In this document: positions 48,059-54,756 of the stretch, in pieces | How the letters are laid out: the number at the start of each line of letters is the position of its first letter | Numbering within the stretch: the stretch's first letter is position 1 | Assembly (NCBI RefSeq): GCF_900143025.1 | Contig: NZ_FRCT01000001.1 | Span: 62,001 to 126,000, forward strand | Source: Ruminococcus flavefaciens | Lineage (GTDB): Bacteria > Bacillota > Clostridia > Oscillospirales > Ruminococcaceae | DNA length: 64,000 bases | Reading direction: 5' to 3' | Position numbers and translations under genes: made by a program | Notes under the pieces: model-generated | What the model saw: only the letters and a program-made list of their open reading frames with translations | What the model was told of the DNA's origin: nothing | Databases searched by the model: none

Positions 48059-50704
48059 TTAGCTCTTCTTTGCGTCTGCCTGTCTCTGGAAGTACTTTAC
48101 TGCTTCAACGATAGGTAAGATAAATGCACCGCAGATGAATGCGCAGAGGTAATTTTCAGCAATAAGCTCTGAAAGTGAGAACATCTCTCTCAGTGAAGGT
48201 ATAAAGAGTATCGGTATTGTGAGAACAGCTGAAAGTGCGATAGCACCAATGAGCACTATGTTGTGCTTCTTCATTGAGAAGATAGAGTCTTTAAGGCTTC
48301 TCATGTTCCATGCGTGGAGCATTTCGCATACGCAGAGGGTAATGAATGCCATTGTCATGCCTGACTCATGTCCCTCGGTCTGGAAACCGATAACATAGGA
48401 GATAAGTGTGAGCAATGCGATGACAGCACCCTGCCACAGCAGATTTATGCCCAGACCGTCAGAGAAGATGTGTGAATTACTGCTTCTTGGCTTACGTGAC
48501 ATGATACCGTTTTCGGCAGGCTCCATGCCCAGTGCAATAGCGGGGAAGCAGTCGGATATAAGGTTTATCCATAAGAGGTGAACAGGATTGAAAAGTACGA
48601 ATGAGCCGTCTGTAAGGCTTCCGAGACCTATTGTAGCGATAAGTATGCAAAGCACCTCGCTGAGGTTGCTTGAAAGCAGGAACTGTATAGCCTTGCGGAT
48701 ATTGTCGTAGATACGTCTTCCCTCTTCAACAGCGCCTACGATAGTAGCGAAGTTATCGTCTGTAAGCACCATATCGGCAACGTTCTTTGTAACATCGGTA
48801 CCTGTGATACCCATACCAACACCGATATCGGCACTCTTGATAGAAGGTGCGTCGTTTACGCCGTCACCTGTCATAGCAGTTGTCATGCCCTTCTTACGCC
48901 ATGCATTTACGATACGGACCTTGTGCTCAGGCTGTACACGGGCATAAACGCTGTAGTCGCCAACGTGCTCGTTGAATTCATCATCGGGTATCTTTGAGAG
49001 CTCTGCACCTGTGAGAGCCTGCTGACCATTTTCGAGGATACCAAGCTCCTTAGCGATAGCAACAGCAGTATCTCTGTGGTCACCTGTAATCATAACAGGG
49101 CGTATGCCTGCTGTGCGGCAGAGACCGATAGCGTCCTTAACTTCGGGACGAACAGGGTCTATCATACCTGTCATGCCTATGTATATAAGGTCGTGTTCAA
49201 GAGCCTCAGGAGAAGTATCTGTAGGAAGCTCGTCATATTCGCGGTAAGCTGCAAGCAGGACTCTGAGAGCCTGGTCAGCCATTTCCTTATTGCGGCGGAG
49301 TATTTCGAGTCTGTCGGACTCTGTCATTATGCGGACGCCGCCTTCTTTGTACATATGTGTACAGTTTTTCAGCACCTCATCGGGAGCGCCCTTTGTGTAC
49401 TGGATATAGCCCTTGTCAGTCTTGTGGACTGTGGACATCATCTTTCTCAGTGAATCGAAAGGAGCTTCAGCAACTCTTGGAGTTGCAGCTTCAAGCTCAT
49501 ACTTTTTAAGTCCGCACTTGTGTGCATAAGCAACGAGAGCAGCTTCTGTAGGCTCACCTGCAACGGTGTCGTCGGAGTTGAGCTGTGCATCACAGCAAAG
49601 AGCCATAGCTCTTGCAAGGAGCTCCTTATCGTCTGTATTCTCGTGAACGACAGTCATCTTGTTCTGTGTAAGAGTACCTGTCTTGTCAGAGCAGATTACC
49701 TGTGCGCAGCCGAGAGCCTCAACAGCAGTAAGTCTGCGTATGATAGCTCCGCGCTTTGACATATTGGTAACGCCGATAGAAAGAACAACAGTAACAACTG
49801 CTGCAAGACCCTCAGGGATAGCTGCAACAGCAAGGCTGACTGCTATCATAAAGGATTCAAGGAACTTAGGAAGTGTGATAGCGCCGTCTGCAGCGAGCAT
49901 ACGTACTATGTTAAGTCCGAGGATAATAACGCAGATAACAAGAACTGCGATAGAAAGTATCTTGCTGAGCTGGTCAAGGCTCTTCTGAAGAGGAGTCTCA
50001 TCGTCGTCAGCGTTAGCGATAGCACCTGCTATCTTACCCATTTCGGTCTGCATACCTGTAGCAACTACAACAGCCTCTGCACGACCGTAGGCGATGCTGC
50101 TGCCCATGTAGAGCATATTCTTTCTGTCGCCGAGAGGTACTTCCTCGCCTGAGAGGACTGCACTGTCCTTTTCGCATGGTACGCTCTCACCTGTCAGAGC
50201 TGATTCTTCGGCTTTAAGTGCAGCTGCTTCAAGAATACGGCAGTCGGCAGGTACGTTGTCACCTGCTTCAAGAGCTATTACATCACCCGGTACAAGCTCT
50301 GAGCTTGGTATGACTACAAGCTCGCCGGAGCGGAATACCTTGCTCTGTGCGGCACTCATAGCCTGTAATGCTTCAATGGCAGATTCTGCTTTATTTTCCT
50401 GATATACGCCGAGAACCGCATTTGCGATAACAACGAACAGGATTATGAAAACGTCCGCATCAAGCTTACCCTCGGATATAATGCCTGTTATCGCAGATAT
50501 AACAGCGGCTGCGATAAGTACAAGTATCATCGGGTTTTTGAACTGTTCGATGAAACGAGCCATAAGAGTTGGCTTAGGAGGCTCATCGAGCTTGTTCTGA
50601 CCTACGGTCTCAAGTCTTTTCTTGGCTTCTTCAGCAGTAAGACCTGATGCCGAGCTGTCAACCTCCTTGAGTACGGAGTCGGTGGATTCGAGATAATGTT
50701 TCAT
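48059..50704 (-). CDS. Cation-translocating P-type ATPase (PMCA/SERCA-like calcium type)
   Basis: 881 residues. N-terminal cation-ATPase domain, ten predicted helices. 'LTGESVPCEK' actuator loop, phosphorylation site 'CSDKTGTLTQNKM', 'KGAPDEVL' nucleotide loop and hinge 'MTGDGVNDAPSIKSADIGV'. Helix M4 has 'VAAIPEGLAAVV', the PEGL motif of P2-type Ca2+ pumps. It would export calcium from the cell. GGGGAGGAA precedes the ATG. Confidence 0.93.
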   Translation of the reverse strand: MKHYLESTDSVLKEVDSSASGLTAEEAKKRLETVGQNKLDEPPKPTLMARFIEQFKNPMILVLIAAAVISAITGIISEGKLDADVFIILFVVIANAVLGVYQENKAESAIEALQAMSAAQSKVFRSGELVVIPSSELVPGDVIALEAGDNVPADCRILEAAALKAEESALTGESVPCEKDSAVLSGEEVPLGDRKNMLYMGSSIAYGRAEAVVVATGMQTEMGKIAGAIANADDDETPLQKSLDQLSKILSIAVLVICVIILGLNIVRMLAADGAITLPKFLESFMIAVSLAVAAIPEGLAAVVTVVLSIGVTNMSKRGAIIRRLTAVEALGCAQVICSDKTGTLTQNKMTVVHENTDDKELLARAMALCCDAQLNSDDTVAGEPTEAALVAYAHKCGLKKYELEAATPRVAEAPFDSLRKMMSTVHKTDKGYIQYTKGAPDEVLKNCTHMYKEGGVRIMTESDRLEILRRNKEMADQALRVLLAAYREYDELPTDTSPEALEHDLIYIGMTGMIDPVRPEVKDAIGLCRTAGIRPVMITGDHRDTAVAIAKELGILENGQQALTGAELSKIPDDEFNEHVGDYSVYARVQPEHKVRIVNAWRKKGMTTAMTGDGVNDAPSIKSADIGVGMGITGTDVTKNVADMVLTDDNFATIVGAVEEGRRIYDNIRKAIQFLLSSNLSEVLCILIATIGLGSLTDGSFVLFNPVHLLWINLISDCFPAIALGMEPAENGIMSRKPRSSNSHIFSDGLGINLLWQGAVIALLTLISYVIGFQTEGHESGMTMAFITLCVCEMLHAWNMRSLKDSIFSMKKHNIVLIGAIALSAVLTIPILFIPSLREMFSLSELIAENYLCAFICGAFILPIVEAVKYFQRQADAKKS

Positions 50705-50725
50705 TTTTTCCTCCCCTAAAATATC

Positions 50726-50753
50726 ATTGTAATAAAATAAAAACTGCGGTCAA
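50726..50753 (-). promoter_or_regulatory. Promoter of the P-type ATPase gene
   Basis: Minus strand TTGACC (50753-50748), 16-bp spacer, TACAAT (50731-50726). Confidence 0.6.
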
Positions 50754-50919
50754 GGGCAAGTCATATACTGTTTTAGGAACAACAGCTGACTTACAGCCTA
50801 AACTACAGTACTAAACAGATAAAATTTTATCATTTACAGATTAAATTGTCAAGAGATAAAGGTGTATACTTGGTGAAAGTATGGTGATAAAAGTGTGAAA
50901 CTGCGCAAATGCGTTTATA

Positions 50920-50964
50920 TAGCAAAAGAGCCCGTTCCTCAGAGCAGAAACAGACTCTTTTGTT
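50920..50964. terminator. Bidirectional terminator-like hairpin
   Basis: CAAAAGAGCCCGTTCC... paired with ...GAAACAGACTCTTTTG (13 pairs, some G-U). A second hairpin GGAAGCT-GAAGCGG-AGCTTCC follows at about 50968. No gene ends here on either strand, so it may close an unseen transcript. Confidence 0.55.
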
Positions 50965-51169
50965 CGGAAGCTGAAGCGGAGCTTCCTGTATGAAAAATCA
51001 CTGTATGATTTACTTCGAAACAAGCAAATGAATGGAAATTCTGATTTGCTATTGTACTTTCAACGGTTTTTTATTTATAGAGATGGTTTTTTAGAGAGAT
51101 CTGAAAGCGTAATGGGGGGTTCACTGTTTGTTCCGAGTGAGATGACATACGAATGATCATCAACCTTAG

Positions 51170-51390
51170 CTTAGGCGGAAGAGCGTATCTGCCGATTGCT
51201 CGGCAGACCTCTATTCCGTTAGGGGATATGATGTATTATAAAAGCTGTTGGCGTGATTAATAGTGCAGGCATCATTTAAGATGCAGTCACGAAAAGTGAT
51301 ATGACTTAATGCCCTTTTAGGTTCGCCTCCCGAAGAGTGACTGCACGATCATTTGACCCTGTCGATTGTCGTGTGCTATGATCGTTATTG
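51170..51390. other. Gene-free, hairpin-rich region downstream of agrD: candidate structured RNA
   Basis: Between the ATPase and agrD there are 872 bp without a credible gene. Successive inverted repeats: TCTGCCGA-TTGC-TCGGCAGA (51188-51207) inside a longer GCGGAA/TTCCGT stem; GCATC-ATTTAA-GATGC (51269-51284), which overlaps and would compete with TGCAGTCAC (51282-51290) / GTGACTGCA (51337-51345); ACGATCAT (51345-51352) / ATGATCGT (51378-51385). Strand and ends are undetermined; no tRNA, tmRNA, RNase P or 6S signature was found. Confidence 0.4.
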
Positions 51391-51576
51391 AGTTGATGCT
51401 AAAACCTTTGTTGGGACATTCTTTGATAATTACTATTATTTATTTGTGATTCGTTTCGTAGTGCTCGGCGCATCAGATAATGAAAAATACGCTTCAAATG
51501 GTGTAATAATTATATATAGATATTGCAGTGAATAATGTAATAGAGAATCGATTAGCTGTTATGTGTTTATTATCGG

Positions 51577-51732
51577 TTAGAATCTTCTGAACTTTTTGAG
51601 ATCTTTTGGGGGAGTAGGCTGGTTTGTTAACCATAAGCAAGCTGAATTTGCATTCTGCTCTGCTGCCTTTACAGATTTTGTAACGATAGTTTTCATTATT
51701 TTTGCTTTGACAGAGTCACAAGAAAACTTCAT
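51577..51732 (-). CDS. agrD: AgrD-type cyclic autoinducer peptide precursor
   Basis: 51 residues from the ATG at 51732 (AGGAGGT 10 bp upstream). An amphipathic leader ('AKIMKTIVTKSVKAAEQNAN'), the signal core 'SACLWLT' and the charged tail 'NQPTPPKDLKKFRRF'. It lines up with the staphylococcal 'CDFIM' + 'DEPEVPKEL' around the AgrB cut, so Cys32 to Thr36 should form a five-residue thiolactone ring. It would be processed and exported by AgrB (53946) and sensed by AgrC (51888). It has its own promoter, unlike the usual agrBD order. Confidence 0.88.
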   Translation of the reverse strand: MKFSCDSVKAKIMKTIVTKSVKAAEQNANSACLWLTNQPTPPKDLKKFRRF

Positions 51733-51795
51733 TGTATGAATTACCTCCTGATAAAATGATTGTGTAGGCACCTTCGGGGTGACGCCTTAGTTATT

Positions 51796-51823
51796 ATTAT
51801 ATTTAGAAACGCAAAAAAGTCAA
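51796..51823 (-). promoter_or_regulatory. Promoter of agrD
   Basis: Minus strand TTGACT (51823-51818), 16-bp spacer, TATAAT (51801-51796), in the gap between agrC and agrD. Confidence 0.7.
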
Positions 51824-51827
51824 GGCT

Positions 51828-51853
51828 TTTGCACTAAACGCCCGCTATTTGCA
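51828..51853. promoter_or_regulatory. Candidate AgrA (LytTR) binding site
   Basis: Direct repeat TTTGCA at 51828-51833 and 51848-51853 (on the minus strand ATGCAAATA and GTGCAAAAG), spaced 20 bp and ending just upstream of the agrD -35 box. LytTR regulators usually bind two direct repeats about two helix turns apart. Confidence 0.45.
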
Positions 51854-51887
51854 TTTTTAGTATGAAATTATTGGAAATTTATATAGT

Positions 51888-53216
51888 TTATGTATTAATG
51901 TGCTTTTTAAACAACATATCATCGTTTGCCAGATTATCGGGGATTGGGATAAGGATTTCGGTTATAAACATATCATTTTCTGTATGTGCATTGAAGTTTC
52001 CGCTATACTTTTTGCAGGCGTTTCTGATATTTGACATACCGATACCCTGATGCCCCTTTTTAGTGCTTCTGAATTGTTTCTTTACGTCCTGATTTACCTC
52101 GGCAAAGGTATTTTCGACGTATATGAAAACGAAATAGTTTCGCCTTGTAATTGAGAGTGATACATGACGTTTTTCTTCGGGAAGCTCTGCACAGGCTTCA
52201 AAAGCGTTGTCCAGCAGATTTGAGAAGATAGCCGTTATATCAAGGTTTGAGATGAAGTCCATCTGTGTGAATTCGGCATTGACCTTGAAATCAACCTTCA
52301 TGTTGTCTGCGGCTTCTATCTTGTTGTTTATAACAACGGTAAGGATAGAATTGTCACATTCAAAGCGAGGCATGAGCTTGTTGAGCTCAGAGTTGAGCAT
52401 ATCTCTGTATTTTCCTGCCTCGTCAGCCTTATTTGCTGTTATGAGGCCTTCAAGAGAGGCAATATGTTTTCTTACATCGTGAATAACTCTTCTTGAAGCA
52501 ATGTATTTTTCATTTAGCTTATTATATGCATTGAGCTGTAAAGTTGACTGCTGTGTTACAAGTTCAAGTTCTTTTTCCGTCTTGTATGCCTTTGAGATAC
52601 GATTGATAAGATATGTAAGGTAAAGATCTAAAAGCAGGAAAATAAGAAGTATGAGAACTATTTCATATCTTGACTCAGATTCGGAAATAATGTCAATAAG
52701 GAATGTGAAAAGTAATATTTCACCGATAATAAGACCAAAGAACATTATTACCTCTTGTGTACGTATATTGTTTATGCCCTTTTCAGAGTTTATAGATACG
52801 AAGCATTTTGCAAGAGCAAGCATGATTATCCAGTCCATGAGAGCAGTTGCCGCATAAGAATATGGCTTTTCGGTTATTTTTTCTACAGGTACGTCAATTA
52901 TAAATGCTATCATAAATGTTGTTATCATTTCAACTATCAGCATTATGACATAAATTATAGCATCATATATGAGAAAGCTTTTGCTTGAAGGCTTGAAGAA
53001 TATTATGTTGAAAATTATAAGTGACAAGAATGAGAACGAGAAATTTAATATGGCTATTTCAAGGGTTTTGATGTATGTCATTATCAACGCGGCTAACAAT
53101 ATATATATTATACGGAAAGAAACATGATACTTTTTAGAAGGGTATATCTTTTCATAAAGAACGTTGGAGTACGTATAAAAGGCGATAAGAGTCGCCAATT
53201 GGATAAAGAATATCAT
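51888..53216 (-). CDS. agrC: AgrC-type sensor histidine kinase
   Basis: 442 residues. Six or seven transmembrane helices in the first 205 residues, then a coiled dimerisation helix with the phospho-acceptor His in 'RRVIHDVRKHIASLEGL', and a GHKL ATPase domain with N box 'NLLDNAFEAC' and G box 'HQGIGMSNI'. This is the HPK10/AgrC layout that senses cyclic peptides. It begins 7 bp after the response regulator. Confidence 0.92.
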   Translation of the reverse strand: MIFFIQLATLIAFYTYSNVLYEKIYPSKKYHVSFRIIYILLAALIMTYIKTLEIAILNFSFSFLSLIIFNIIFFKPSSKSFLIYDAIIYVIMLIVEMITTFMIAFIIDVPVEKITEKPYSYAATALMDWIIMLALAKCFVSINSEKGINNIRTQEVIMFFGLIIGEILLFTFLIDIISESESRYEIVLILLIFLLLDLYLTYLINRISKAYKTEKELELVTQQSTLQLNAYNKLNEKYIASRRVIHDVRKHIASLEGLITANKADEAGKYRDMLNSELNKLMPRFECDNSILTVVINNKIEAADNMKVDFKVNAEFTQMDFISNLDITAIFSNLLDNAFEACAELPEEKRHVSLSITRRNYFVFIYVENTFAEVNQDVKKQFRSTKKGHQGIGMSNIRNACKKYSGNFNAHTENDMFITEILIPIPDNLANDDMLFKKHINT

Positions 53217-53223
53217 AATTATA

Positions 53224-53949
53224 TCAACCTTGCCTTATATAGTTTTTTATGAAACGGCTGAATTCGTTGTGGAAGTCCTTCAGCTTCTTCTGTGCCACAG
53301 GTACTTCAATGCCGTTAGTGGTATACAGTGTGAAGTTATTGAGCTTATCGATGTGTTCCATATTTACTATAAAGCTTTTATGCGGTGATACAAAGCTTTC
53401 CGAGTTGATAAGGCTGAAAATGTCAGAAAGGCTTCCTTTTATCTGATATTGCTCAGACTTTGTATATACGGTTATCCTGCGGTTGCCCGTATACTCGAAA
53501 ACATAGATGTTCCTGAGGCTGAGCAGGAGAGGTCCGTCCTCGCCTTTGAGCTGTATAACGGTATCCTTTTCCGCATTTTCGGACAGATACCTTGTAAGAT
53601 CGTCGAGAACTTTGGAGATACGCACCTCCTCAAAGGGTTTGACAACAAAATCAAACGGGTGTACAGCATAGCTTTGCAGAGCAAATTCCGAGTGATTTGT
53701 CACATAGACTATCCTTGCGCGTCGGTCGATCTGTCTGAACAGCTGAGCTGTTTTTAGACCGTCCATGCCGCCCATTTCGATATCGAGAAATACAAGATCG
53801 AAATTGAGCTTGCTTTCAAGCAGCTTTTCGCCGCATTTGAAGCTGTGTACCTCAAATTCAATGGCGTGAGAGGTGCTGTAGTGTGAAATAGCTGTCTTAA
53901 TAGCCTGGATCATGTCATTGTCATCGTCACAGATTGCAATATTGATCAT
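53224..53949 (-). CDS. agrA: LytTR response regulator (AgrA-type)
   Basis: 241 residues. Receiver domain with acidic 'CDDD' at 7-10, phospho-acceptor Asp56 in 'LVFLDIEMGGMDG' and the conserved Lys in 'VVKPFE'; LytTR DNA-binding domain from about 130 ('LLSLRNIYVFEYTGNRRITVYT', 'FVSPHKSFIVNMEHI'). Its ATG overlaps the agrB stop by 4 bp. Confidence 0.94.
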   Translation of the reverse strand: MINIAICDDDNDMIQAIKTAISHYSTSHAIEFEVHSFKCGEKLLESKLNFDLVFLDIEMGGMDGLKTAQLFRQIDRRARIVYVTNHSEFALQSYAVHPFDFVVKPFEEVRISKVLDDLTRYLSENAEKDTVIQLKGEDGPLLLSLRNIYVFEYTGNRRITVYTKSEQYQIKGSLSDIFSLINSESFVSPHKSFIVNMEHIDKLNNFTLYTTNGIEVPVAQKKLKDFHNEFSRFIKNYIRQG

Positions 53950-54533
53950 TTTTTCACTCCTTTTCTGTTGCTTATACGTCCTGCAATCAGCAGCACTGCT
54001 GTGATAAATACTGATAATGATACCGATAGCATGGGGGTGTACAGTCTGAATAATGCCAGTATTACAGCTATAGCTGTTTCCGCTGATGTTATTATCAGTG
54101 AACGTCTGCGGAATACCCTGCGTTCGATATCATCAAAGGGCTTTGTCGGAGCCTCGGTGGGAGCTATGAAAATAATTATCATTGCGCCCAGAAACAAAAG
54201 AGCTGCCGAAACATAAAGCCTTGCAGGACCTTGTAAGAGCTTTGATGCTGCGATAACTGCGGCAAGTATTATTACAGAGACAAGAAAGCAGCCCTTTCTT
54301 GAGCTTGAATGATAGCCTCCGCAGCAGCTTCGCATAGGTGTGTACAACACCAGAAATATTATCACGGCAATAAAACTTTTCAGTATCAGTGCCGTTATAA
54401 GCATAAATGCAGATGTTATAGTTTTCATTATGGTAAGCTCTAAACCATAACGAACTATTTCCGCATCTTCCTCCTTAGCGTATCCATTGCTCAGGAGTGT
54501 TTTCATTATCGCATCGAGAATTTTATTCATCAT
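53946..54533 (-). CDS. agrB: AgrB-type autoinducer-processing protease
   Basis: 195 residues, polytopic. The catalytic pair of AgrB is present: His75 and Cys82 in 'RSCCGGYHSSSRKGCF', within the family's R-x-x-x-GG-x-H signature. It cuts AgrD and forms the thiolactone. First gene of the agrBAC operon; the next start codon overlaps its stop. Confidence 0.93.
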   Translation of the reverse strand: MMNKILDAIMKTLLSNGYAKEEDAEIVRYGLELTIMKTITSAFMLITALILKSFIAVIIFLVLYTPMRSCCGGYHSSSRKGCFLVSVIILAAVIAASKLLQGPARLYVSAALLFLGAMIIIFIAPTEAPTKPFDDIERRVFRRRSLIITSAETAIAVILALFRLYTPMLSVSLSVFITAVLLIAGRISNRKGVKK

Positions 54534-54620
54534 TAATATCCCTATGTTCCTTTTTTATAGTACCTACATATCTTGTTGCGATAAAATTACTAAATTATGT
54601 TCTTTCTGTTATCAGATTAA

Positions 54621-54650
54621 TTATATATCAAAATATAATAAAAAGTCAAG
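54621..54650 (-). promoter_or_regulatory. Promoter of the agrBAC operon
   Basis: Minus strand TTGACT (54650-54645), 18-bp spacer, TATAAT (54626-54621). Confidence 0.65.
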
Positions 54651-54670
54651 TCGTCTGCGGCTGAAAATTG

Positions 54671-54699
54671 TTGACATATGGGAAATCTGCTGATATAAT
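54671..54699 (+). promoter_or_regulatory. Promoter of the LRR-dockerin gene
   Basis: TTGACA (54671-54676), 17-bp spacer, TATAAT (54694-54699); 21 bp from the divergent agr promoter. Confidence 0.85.
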
Positions 54700-54756
54700 A
54701 TAGTATATATATCTTATATATATTAGTGATGAATTTGATATAGGAGGTAAAAAACT

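Noticed and set aside
50841..51023. A 60-codon minus-strand frame in the gap before the P-type ATPase
   Set aside because: It runs across the terminator-like hairpin at 50920-50964 and has no ribosome binding site or recognisable sequence.
51310..51345. A tRNA-like GGTTCGCCTCC in the agr-linked region
   Set aside because: No cloverleaf can be built around it and no acceptor stem or CCA is present.
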